Source: Neisseria bergeri (GTDB taxonomy: Bacteria; Pseudomonadota; Gammaproteobacteria; Burkholderiales; Neisseriaceae). From it: DNA of 40,449 nt. The stretch lies in the NCBI GenBank assembly GCA_003044455.1, contig POWY01000014.1, positions 1 through 40,449 of the forward strand, given 5' to 3'. A program made the position numbers and the translations under genes. The first letter of the stretch is position 1; every line of letters starts with the position of its first letter. Below are positions 23,163-30,323 of the stretch, one piece after another. Below the pieces are notes generated by a model. It was not told the DNA's origin. It ran no database searches and worked only from the letters and a program-made list of their open reading frames with translations.

Positions 23163-24560
23163 ATGACCCCTTCCACACTGAAAAAAACCGTCCTGCTGCT
23201 CGGCACTGCCTTTGCCGCCGCATCCGTTCACGCATCCGGCTACCACTTCGGCACACAGTCGGTCAACGCGCAAAGCACGGCAAATGCTGCCGCAGCAGAA
23301 GCCGCCGACGCATCGACCATCTTCTACAACCCTGCCGGCCTGACCAAACTCGACAGCAGCCAGATTTCCGTCAACGCCAACATCGTGCTGCCCAGCATTC
23401 ATTATGAGGCGGATTCCGCCACCGACTTTACCGGGCTTCCCGTCCAAGGTTCGAAAAGCGGCAAAATCACCAAAACCACGGTCGCGCCCCACATCTACGG
23501 CGCATACAAAGTCAACGACGACCTGACCGTGGGCTTGGGCGTGTACGTCCCCTTCGGCTCCGCCACCGAATACGAAAAAGATTCCGTGTTGCGCCACAAC
23601 ATCAACAAACTCGGTCTGACCAGCATCGCCGTCGAACCTGTCGCCGCATGGAAACTCAACGACCGTCACTCCTTCGGCGCAGGCATCATCGCCCAACATA
23701 CTTCCGCCGAGCTGCGCAAATATGCCGACTGGGGTATCCAGCAAAAAGCAGCAATGCTGAAAGCAACACCTTCTAATCCTACTGCCGCTGCTCAAATCAA
23801 AGCCGACGGACACGCCGATGTCAAAGGCAGCGATTGGGGCTTCGGCTACCAACTGGCGTGGATGTGGGACATCAACGACCGCGCGCGCGTGGGCGTGAAC
23901 TACCGTTCCAAAGTCTCACACACGCTCAAAGGCGATGCCGAATGGGTAGCAGACGACGCAATGGCGAAACAGTTATGGGATGCAAACAAACTCGCACCGC
24001 TCGGCTACACGCCAAGCGAAAAAGCCCGCGTCAAAATCGTAACGCCTGAGTCTTTGTCCGTACACGGTATGTACAAAGTGTCCGACAAAGCCGACCTGTT
24101 CGGCGACGTAACTTGGACACGCCACAGCCGCTTCAATAAGGCGGAACTGGTTTTTGAAAAAGAAAAAACCATCGGTATGAGCAAAAAATCCGACCGTACC
24201 ACCATCACCCCCAACTGGCGCAACACCTACAAAGTCGGATTCGGCGGTTCTTATCAAATCAGCGAACCGCTGCAACTGCGCGCCGGCATCGCTTTTGACA
24301 AATCGCCCGTCCGCAACGCCGACTACCGTATGAACAGCCTGCCCGACGGCAACCGCATCTGGTTCTCCGCCGGTATGAAATACAATATCGGTAAAAACCA
24401 CGTCGTCGATGCCGCCTACACCCACATCCACATCAACGACACCAGCTACCGCACGGCGAAGGCAAGCGGCAGCGATGTAGACAGCAAAGGCGCGTCTTCC
24501 GCACGTTTCAAAAACCACGCCGACATCATCGGCCTGCAATACACCTACAAATTCAAATAA
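23163..24560 (+). CDS. FadL/OmpP1/TodX-type outer-membrane porin
   Basis: This 465-residue outer-membrane beta-barrel has a signal peptide (about residues 1-24, ending VHASG) and the FadL N-terminal hatch with FGTQSVNAQSTANA and the signature ASTIFYNPAGLT. FadL proteins carry long-chain fatty acids or other hydrophobic compounds across the outer membrane. The alternating barrel strands continue to the C-terminal GLQYTYKFK, ending in the aromatic/charged pattern recognised by the BAM machinery. Residues about 196-216 (KATPSNPTAAAQIKADGH) form a low-complexity segment, likely an exposed loop, with different codon use. The homologous meningococcal protein is a studied surface antigen. Confidence 0.92.
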   Translation: MTPSTLKKTVLLLGTAFAAASVHASGYHFGTQSVNAQSTANAAAAEAADASTIFYNPAGLTKLDSSQISVNANIVLPSIHYEADSATDFTGLPVQGSKSGKITKTTVAPHIYGAYKVNDDLTVGLGVYVPFGSATEYEKDSVLRHNINKLGLTSIAVEPVAAWKLNDRHSFGAGIIAQHTSAELRKYADWGIQQKAAMLKATPSNPTAAAQIKADGHADVKGSDWGFGYQLAWMWDINDRARVGVNYRSKVSHTLKGDAEWVADDAMAKQLWDANKLAPLGYTPSEKARVKIVTPESLSVHGMYKVSDKADLFGDVTWTRHSRFNKAELVFEKEKTIGMSKKSDRTTITPNWRNTYKVGFGGSYQISEPLQLRAGIAFDKSPVRNADYRMNSLPDGNRIWFSAGMKYNIGKNHVVDAAYTHIHINDTSYRTAKASGSDVDSKGASSARFKNHADIIGLQYTYKFK

Positions 24561-24582
24561 ACGGCTCGCCGTTTGATTGTAG

Positions 24583-24617
24583 AAATGCCGTCTGAACGCT
24601 TCCGTTTCAGACGGCAT
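24583..24617 (+). terminator. DUS inverted-repeat terminator after the porin gene
   Basis: AAATGCCGTCTGAA and TTCAGACGGCATT flank CGCTTCCG, followed by GTTTT. It lies 22 bases past the porin stop. Confidence 0.88.
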
Positions 24618-24633
24618 TGTTTTAGGCTCGATT

Positions 24634-24788
24634 TATAGTGGATTAACAAAAATCAGGACAAGGCGACGAAGCCGCAGACAGTACAAATAGTACGGAACCG
24701 ATTCACTTGGTGCTTCAGCACCTTAGAGAATCGTTCTCTTTGAGCTAAGGCGAGGCAACGCCGTACTGGTTTTTGTTAATCCACTATA
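24634..24788. repeat. Correia repeat element, full (155-base) form, copy A
   Basis: Terminal inverted repeats TATAGTGGATTAACAAAAAT and complement enclose the long core with GGTGCTTCAGCACC and the TTCTCTTTGAGCTAAGG region that includes the usual IHF-site segment. By eye every base equals the copy at 30010-30164, and the orientation is the same. It lies between the terminators of the porin and the phase-variable gene. Confidence 0.95.
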
Positions 24789-24868
24789 AATCGAAGCAGG
24801 AAAACACTGCCGCTATCCCCGTACAGACAGGAATGACGGGGTGCATTTTTGATTTGTTCCACTGCAAC

Positions 24869-24909
24869 AATGCCGTCCGAACCCGATGTTTTCAGGTTCA
24901 GACGGCATT
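24869..24909 (-). terminator. DUS inverted-repeat terminator after the phase-variable gene
   Basis: AATGCCGTCCGAACC and GGTTCAGACGGCATT arms (one mismatch, the left DUS carries GTCC instead of GTCT) flank CGATGTTTTCA. It is about 20 bases past the stop of the minus-strand gene at 24931. Confidence 0.8.
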
Positions 24910-24930
24910 TTTATCCGGCAGCCGATATGC

Positions 24931-26672
24931 CTACCTCGGTATTCTATTAAACATTTGCCAAACTGCCTTCATATCAAAACAATCGGAACGCTCGGGCAGC
25001 AAAACGGCGGCGGGCAGCTTGGTGATGCCGTTCAAGCCGCGTGGGAACAGCGCAATCCGCTCTTTGCCCTTTTCCGCATAATCCGCCTTGCGGTTGTGGA
25101 CGGAAACCACTTCGCGGTGGCGGTAAAGCAGCGTGTTCATTTCGATATAGGCTTCGTTGTGGATGGCTGCCGACTGTTTCTGCAACACGTCAATCTGCCT
25201 GTTGAGCTTGTCGTTGGTTTTCATCAGCCTGTTGAAGAACGACGGTTGCTCCTGCAGTTTGGCGGTACAGGCTTCGATACTTTCCGATACCGGCCCGAAC
25301 TGTTCGAGGTGTTTTTCCAGACAATTTTCCAAGTCGGTCAGGCAGACGACCATCTTGCGGGAAAATTCTTCTTCAGGCTTTCCCTGCCGAATGGACAATA
25401 TCTCGCGGCGGCGGTCTTCCATTGCGGAAATATAGGCGTTCATGCGGTCAGACATATTTTCCACATCCCTGCTCATCCACAGCGCGGGCAGCAGGCGGAA
25501 GTTTTCAAACGAATTGAAGATGCCGCCGAAAGACTGGCGGAAGGCGATATAAATATATTTCAAATCTTCCTCGCCCTTCGCCATACGCGTCAGGCAATAG
25601 TAGAACGGATCGAGGACGGTGTCGCCCAACAACCGCTCGAATTGGTCCAATCTGGCGGCAATCGCCTGCGTGCGTTCGACTTGCGCGGGGAACGGCGAAA
25701 ACAGCAGCGGCAGGGCTTTTTTGTCGTAGTTTTCCTCTATCCTGTCCATCATATCGATGATTTCCCAGCTCACGCCGGATTGCAGCGAGAGAATCTGTTT
25801 CAAACCGTTGGCAAAACGCAGGGCATCATTCTGAGTGATGTTGCGGACGGGGATATGGATGGCGGTGTAATAGCGGTTGTAGCTGGTATAAAGCTTGTCT
25901 TCCGACAGGAAGCGGCGCAGGGAAAACGGAATATCGTCGGTGTAATAAGGCGCGATGGCGAAGATGTATTTTGACGTTCGGATAACTTCCAACTGGCGGG
26001 CGCGCTGTTCGGCAAACAATACTTTGTCAAACACCGGTTCGGGCATCTGCTTCACTTCGCGCGGGCGCATCATCGGAAAACTGTTGCCGAGCAGGTGCGA
26101 TTTTAGGAACACTTCGCAGATATAGGTACAGATGATGTCCGAATCGAGGTTGCGGGTATTTTCGGGGATTTCCCATTTGGTTTTGTTTTTCAATACCGCA
26201 GCGGCGGCGTAGATGAATTCGGTTTTCAGAATCTGTTTGAAATTTTCCCGCGCGCGCTTGCCCCCGGTATCGACGTTTTTGATAACGGACAGCACGCTTT
26301 CGAGAATGTCGGCAATATAAACCGGCGATTCGCATTGCGCCAATACATCCAGGCGTTCCGCGATATGCCCTGCCAGCCGTTTGAGGTCGGGGATGGGAAT
26401 ATCCGTTGCCAAAGAAGAAAACGAAATGCGTTTTTTGGAAAGGTAAGTAAAAGAACCGTCGGCTTCGTTATAGCCTATGCCTTTTCGGGAAAGGATTTGC
26501 GTACAGGCGGCCTGCCTAGCTTCGGGAGAAAGTGTTTTAAAGATTTCTGTCAGATTTTCCTGCCAATGGCAGTCGAGTTCGGGAAGGATTTGATTGAGTC
26601 TGAAACGGACGGTGTAAGGGATAAGGTCTTGCTCGAAATGTTCATTTTGCGGGGGGGGGGGGGGTGATGCAT
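24931..26672 (-). CDS. Phase-variable protein of unknown function (poly-C tract, OFF here)
   Basis: A GAGGAG ribosome-binding site precedes an ATG at 26672, then CAT CAC and a run of 14 C. With 14 C the frame reads MHHPPPPRKMN and stops after about 41 codons near 26550. One more C, or two fewer, joins the ATG to a long open frame ending at 24931, giving about 580 residues starting MHHPPPPPQNEHFEQDLIPY. The gene is therefore phase-variable by slipped-strand mispairing and OFF in this sequence. The body has no signal peptide or membrane segment; it is mixed alpha/beta with a helical, charged C-terminal region (LMKTNDKLNRQIDVLQKQSA) likely to form a coiled coil. No family recognised. Confidence 0.82.
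26651..26664 (-). repeat. Homopolymeric C14 tract controlling phase variation
   Basis: Fourteen G on the plus strand (C on the coding strand) lie within the first codons of the gene ending at 24931. Tracts of this size are unstable in Neisseria and switch expression. In-frame lengths would be 12 or 15. Confidence 0.9.
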
Positions 26673-26727
26673 AATGTCTCCTCGATATGGATGGAACTTT
26701 TTAACTCTACGGCAAATTGCCGATTTT

Positions 26728-26803
26728 ATCGTATTTCCTTTCCGGTTGAAATCCCGCCCTTTAGGGCGGTGCTTTGTGTGCCGTCCCGTGTGTTGGAACA
26801 TCA
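26728..26803 (-). repeat. REP2-like repeat upstream of the phase-variable gene
   Basis: On the minus strand, a segment from GATGTTCCAACACACGG through CACAAAGCACCGCCCTAAAG to TCAACCGGAAAGGAAATACG parallels the sequence at 32660-32797 in front of galE, without the middle about 50 bases found there. It contains the palindrome CCGCCCTAAAGGGCGG. At galE the repeat ends in AAGGAAATACGATG, a Shine-Dalgarno and ATG; here the ATG is ATA. This layout recalls the REP2 (CREN) elements of Neisseria, known to carry a ribosome-binding site and start codon. The family name is from memory. Confidence 0.65.
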
Positions 26804-26860
26804 GCATAGGAAACACAGGAAAAGACGGCTGTTTTTCGCCTGCATACCGTATTGGTCAAA

Positions 26861-26898
26861 ATGCCGTCTGAAACCGACAACAGGGTTTCAGACGGCAT
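26861..26898 (-). terminator. DUS inverted-repeat terminator after the 65-residue protein gene
   Basis: ATGCCGTCTGAAACC and GGTTTCAGACGGCAT flank GACAACAG. It lies 18 bases past the stop of the small minus-strand gene at 26917. Confidence 0.85.
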
Positions 26899-26916
26899 TG
26901 CCGTCAATTTTCCCTT

Positions 26917-27114
26917 TTATCTGCCGAACAGGTTGGCGATATTTTCCATCTGTTCTTCGGTAAAACCGTTTTCGCCCAATCTGGCGGCAACTGCCCATTC
27001 GCCCGACAAACCGTGTTCCGCACCGAGCTGCCGCCATTTTTCGACTTTGGCTTCGGCTGTGGTTTTTTCGGGCAGCGGTTTGACGGGAATCCTGCTTTTG
27101 GGGACGGTATTCAT
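26917..27114 (-). CDS. Small conserved-looking protein of 65 residues
   Basis: The product starts MNTVPKSRIPVKPLPEK and has a compact helical C-terminal part (KVEKWRQLGAEHGLSGEWAVAARLGENGFTEEQMENIANLF) with regular amphipathic spacing, charged and without a signal peptide. It has host-like codon use and a terminator right after it, both arguing for a real gene. It begins 10 bases after the stop of the lipoprotein gene on the same strand and is probably co-transcribed with it. No function is recognised. Confidence 0.7.
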   Translation of the reverse strand: MNTVPKSRIPVKPLPEKTTAEAKVEKWRQLGAEHGLSGEWAVAARLGENGFTEEQMENIANLFGR

Positions 27115-27124
27115 CGGTTTGCCC

Positions 27125-28141
27125 CTAATCGATGGAATAGCCGCGAAGATACTGTATCCGTTCGCGCGTCATCCGCGTGTCGCACTGCAATTTGAGATAT
27201 TCGGCGTATTCTTTCCCGTCTGCCTGCGCGGCGGCTTGTCGGCAGTTGCTGATTTTTTCCTGCGCCCACTTGCGTTGTTCGCCGACCAACTCTTTTTGCA
27301 CGTCGGTATCGAGTCCTCCCCAAAGTTTGGTAATTTCGGATTCCGCACGCTGGTTTTGTACGCGCGCCTCTTCCACTTCGCCCTGTGATACGGTAACGGT
27401 ATTGGCACGCTCGCCGTCGTCGGGATGCAGGATTTCCGGTTCGGGCGCGCCTTCTGCGGCTTGGGGTACGCCCGCATCGCTGGCGGCGGCATTGTGTTCC
27501 AAAATGTCTTCGGGCGTGGGTTTGGACGGTTCTTCTTCACGGGCTTTGCCGCTCAAAATCCTGATCGCGTCTTCTTTTTTCACCGCCTTGCCGTCTATCA
27601 TCACGATGCTCTTCACGCCGTAAGGCAGCAACGCGGCAGACAGCGTTTGCGCCGCCATACCGACCGTGTTGTCGATAAATGCCGTCTGACCATCTTTGAC
27701 GGGCAGGAAGCGGACGGCTGCCGTCAATACGCCGTCTTTAAACTCGACATTGCCGCCCGTCTTCTGCCGCACAATATCCGACAAAGCGGTTTCCCCATAC
27801 AACAGGGGGCTGTTTGCCTCGGCATCGGCAAGCGTTTCAGACGGCACGGTAATGTTCAAATCGGCGATACAGAACGTGCGCCCGCCTTCCTGCGTTTCCG
27901 AAGCGTGTTCCAAAGAAAACGCCAAACCGTAGGCGGCAGCGATAATTTTGTCGGCATCGACAAACTGCCTGCCGTCTTCGCGCGCGAAAGAACGCGCTTC
28001 CTGCGTGAGCGTTTCCTGAATACTGCCGCGTATATCCTGCAACACGGCGGGATTGGCGCATTCCAACGCCTTGGGCGGTTCTTCCCTGCCGCATGCGGCA
28101 AGCAGCAGGGCAAACGGCAGCGCAATGAGTTTCCGATACAT
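27125..28141 (-). CDS. Lipoprotein with LprI-like C-terminal domain
   Basis: This 338-residue precursor has a lipoprotein signal (MYRKLIALPFALLLAAC, acylated C17). The middle holds a beta-rich domain (about 60-190, with FCIADLNITVP and NVEFKDGVLTAAVRFLP) and an acidic Pro/Glu linker (about 210-245). The C-terminal 80 residues, with LWGGLDTDVQKELVGEQRKW, a Cys pair (SNCRQ and LQCDTRMTRERIQYL), match the pattern of the LprI/DUF1311 family, some of which inhibit lysozyme. Whether this protein does so is not shown. The residues after C17 (GREE) predict outer-membrane sorting. It is read with the 65-residue gene downstream. Confidence 0.8.
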   Translation of the reverse strand: MYRKLIALPFALLLAACGREEPPKALECANPAVLQDIRGSIQETLTQEARSFAREDGRQFVDADKIIAAAYGLAFSLEHASETQEGGRTFCIADLNITVPSETLADAEANSPLLYGETALSDIVRQKTGGNVEFKDGVLTAAVRFLPVKDGQTAFIDNTVGMAAQTLSAALLPYGVKSIVMIDGKAVKKEDAIRILSGKAREEEPSKPTPEDILEHNAAASDAGVPQAAEGAPEPEILHPDDGERANTVTVSQGEVEEARVQNQRAESEITKLWGGLDTDVQKELVGEQRKWAQEKISNCRQAAAQADGKEYAEYLKLQCDTRMTRERIQYLRGYSID

Positions 28142-28185
28142 GATGTTCCTTCCAAACGGTGCAGACCGATGGCGGCTATCATAGC

Positions 28186-28222
28186 AAAAGCACCTGCAGG
28201 CGGTAAACCTTGCAGGTGCTTT
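28186..28222 (-). terminator. Intrinsic terminator after gltS
   Basis: AAAGCACCTGCA and TGCAGGTGCTTT form a perfect 12-base stem around a 12-base loop, followed on the minus strand by TTG. It is one of few terminators in the window not made of DUS. It lies 19 bases past the gltS stop and 45 bases before the lipoprotein start. Confidence 0.88.
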
Positions 28223-28240
28223 GTCGGAAAGGCGTAAAAA

Positions 28241-29455
28241 TCAGCCTTTAAAGAAATTCACAAAGCCGGTGAGAACCGCGGCATTAATCAAATCGACAAA
28301 GAACGCGCCGACCATAGGCACAATCAAAAACGCCTTATGCGACGCGCCGAAAGTATGCGTGATGGACTGCATATTTGCCACCGCCGTCGGCGTTGCACCC
28401 AAACCGAAACCGCAATGCCCGGCAGCCAACACCGCTGCATCATAGTCGCGCCCCATAAAGACATAGGTAACAAAAGTCGCGTACAAAACCATCACCACGG
28501 TTTGTACGGCAAGGATGACGGTTACAGGCCCCGCCAAACCAGTCAGCTCCCACAGTTTCAAATTCAGCAACGCCATTGCCAAGAAAAGCGAAAGCGAAGC
28601 ATTGCCGAACACATCGATGGCGCGGTCGAACATATTGACCTTGAATGCGGCGGTGAGAATGTTGCGGATGACCACGCCGCCAAACAGACACCACACGAAT
28701 TTGGGCAGGTCGAACAGGTATTCTTTGTCGAAGCCGTCCATAATCTCGGCAAACGCCAGACACGCGGCAAACATAGCCAGTGTTTCAACGGCAGATTCGG
28801 CCGTAATCAGGCGGGTGCGTTTTGCCTGCTCGAACACGTCGTCCGCGTTGTCGTCCTGATCCTGTTTTGTGTTTTCAACCGGTTTGCGGCCCATTTTGTT
28901 GATCAGGCGGCGGGCAACCGGTCCGCCGATCAGACCGCCGAACACCAGGCCGAAAGTTGCAGAAGCCATACCCAAGCCGGTTGCACCGACCAAGCCGTAT
29001 TTAGCTTCAAAATCAGGTCCCCAGGCACCTGCCGTACCGTGTCCGCCCGTCAACGTAATCGAACCGGTAATCAGGCCGATCAGCGGATCCAAACCCAAAG
29101 CCGTAGCCAGTCCGACCCCGACAAAGTTTTGCACAACAATGAACGCGCCTACCACGGCGGTAAAAATTACCAGCGGCAAACCACCGGCCTTCAGGCGCGA
29201 GAAATCTGCACTCAAACCGATAGAAGTAAAGAAAATCAGCATAAACGCATCTTGCAGCGGTTTTTCAAATTTGAAGCTCACGCCATACAACTGATGCAAC
29301 ACAAACAGAATAATCGCGGCAATCAGGCCGCCTGCCACAGGCTCAGGAATATTAAAGTCCCTCAACAACTTGATTTTTTTAACTAAAAATTTACCCACCA
29401 ACAAGACCAGGGTAGCAGCAATCAGCGTGTAATAGCTGTTAAACTCCCATTCCAT
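28241..29455 (-). CDS. gltS: Sodium/glutamate symporter
   Basis: This 404-residue inner-membrane protein has about ten hydrophobic segments and family signatures such as LRDFNIPEPVAGGLIAA near residue 35, GLSADFSRLKAGG, GSITLTGGHGTAGAWGP (the reentrant-loop region) and GATPTAVANMQSITHTFG near the C-terminus. GltS takes up L-glutamate with sodium. MEWEFNSYYTL is chosen as the start because AGGAGG lies at ideal distance; a longer frame upstream adds a hydrophilic 30 residues with no such site. A cytoplasmic insert around 175-205 is acidic (QDQDDNADDVFEQ). Confidence 0.95.
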   Translation of the reverse strand: MEWEFNSYYTLIAATLVLLVGKFLVKKIKLLRDFNIPEPVAGGLIAAIILFVLHQLYGVSFKFEKPLQDAFMLIFFTSIGLSADFSRLKAGGLPLVIFTAVVGAFIVVQNFVGVGLATALGLDPLIGLITGSITLTGGHGTAGAWGPDFEAKYGLVGATGLGMASATFGLVFGGLIGGPVARRLINKMGRKPVENTKQDQDDNADDVFEQAKRTRLITAESAVETLAMFAACLAFAEIMDGFDKEYLFDLPKFVWCLFGGVVIRNILTAAFKVNMFDRAIDVFGNASLSLFLAMALLNLKLWELTGLAGPVTVILAVQTVVMVLYATFVTYVFMGRDYDAAVLAAGHCGFGLGATPTAVANMQSITHTFGASHKAFLIVPMVGAFFVDLINAAVLTGFVNFFKG

Positions 29456-29582
29456 ATCGTTTGACCTCCTAAAATGTTTTTCTTCATGTCCGCCCGAAGG
29501 GGACGCAGGCGCGAAGATATTAGGGGAATAGTTAAAGCTTGTCAAAGAATCGCCGTTTTTTACAACTATTTTTTACAAACAA

Positions 29583-29612
29583 AATGCCGTCTGAAACTCC
29601 ATTCAGACGGCA
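29583..29612 (-). terminator. DUS inverted-repeat terminator after the small exported protein gene
   Basis: AATGCCGTCTGAA and TTCAGACGGCAT arms flank ACTCCA. It is 19 bases past the stop of the minus-strand gene at 29631. Confidence 0.85.
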
Positions 29613-29630
29613 TCTGTCATTCGCACCTGT

Positions 29631-29972
29631 TCAATAATTGGTCGAACAGAACTGCTCGCGCTTGTCCGCATCGGCGGCATAACATGTCAAACCCATACCT
29701 GCCGCATTGCTGTTGGCCGCCTTTGCACCCGGTTTTTTGTTCACCGAAACCTTGCCGTCTTTGCCGATTTCAACGGTTACGCCTTTGCCGTTTTTCATCT
29801 TCCACTTCAAAACCTTCGCCCCGGCATCCTCGCATTTGCTGACCGCGCAGCCGCCCTCCGCCGCGACATTGCCGTTTTTATAGATCACGCACTGCTGCCG
29901 GCTGTCGGCACACGCGGCAAACGCAGAAACCGAAAAACAGGACACCAGCGCGGCAAACATCAATTTCTTCAT
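29631..29972 (-). CDS. Small cysteine-rich exported protein
   Basis: This 113-residue precursor has a clear signal peptide (MKKLMFAALVSCFSVSAFA). The mature part has six cysteines (ACADSRQQC, GGCAVSKC, LTC and EQFC), an even number that suggests three disulfides in the periplasm or outside. A cleavage just before Ala-Cys is predicted; the sequence FAAC is close to a lipobox but has Phe at -3. The middle is basic (KVLKWKMKNGKGVTVEIGKDGK). No function is recognised. AAGGAG lies 9 bases before the ATG. A Correia element lies just upstream and could supply the promoter. Confidence 0.8.
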   Translation of the reverse strand: MKKLMFAALVSCFSVSAFAACADSRQQCVIYKNGNVAAEGGCAVSKCEDAGAKVLKWKMKNGKGVTVEIGKDGKVSVNKKPGAKAANSNAAGMGLTCYAADADKREQFCSTNY

Positions 29973-30009
29973 GGTTCGGACTCCTTATTTAAACAGGTTG
30001 GCAATAATT

Positions 30010-30164
30010 TATAGTGGATTAACAAAAATCAGGACAAGGCGACGAAGCCGCAGACAGTACAAATAGTACGGAACCGATTCACTTGGTGCTTCAGCACCTT
30101 AGAGAATCGTTCTCTTTGAGCTAAGGCGAGGCAACGCCGTACTGGTTTTTGTTAATCCACTATA
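30010..30164. repeat. Correia repeat element, full (155-base) form, copy B
   Basis: Ends, core and length equal the copy at 24634-24788, as far as I can compare base by base. It lies 37 bases upstream of the start of the cysteine-rich exported protein gene and downstream of the tex terminator, so RNA from the element or its internal promoters could drive or modulate that gene. Confidence 0.95.
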
Positions 30165-30207
30165 AAACTATACGCCTGTCGCCATGCCCCTGCCACAGCC
30201 AAATCAA

Positions 30208-30236
30208 ATGCCGTCTGAACAGACTTCAGACGGCAT
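30208..30236 (-). terminator. DUS inverted-repeat hairpin after tex
   Basis: AATGCCGTCTGAA and TTCAGACGGCAT arms flank CAGAC (ATGCCGTCTGAACAGACTTCAGACGGCAT region). It lies about 90 bases past the tex stop; no T run is evident on the minus strand. Confidence 0.65.
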
Positions 30237-30323
30237 CATGGGAATACACATATTTGAAACAACAGAAAGGGCGGGGGCAAAACCCGCCGCTGCATCTGTC
30301 GCTGTACATCCCTGCTGTCGGAC

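Noticed and set aside
26412-26672. Alternative TTG start at 26412 giving a 493-residue protein independent of the C tract
   Set aside because: No Shine-Dalgarno lies before this TTG and the coding-like frame continues upstream to the C tract, where GAGGAG and ATG give a proper start.
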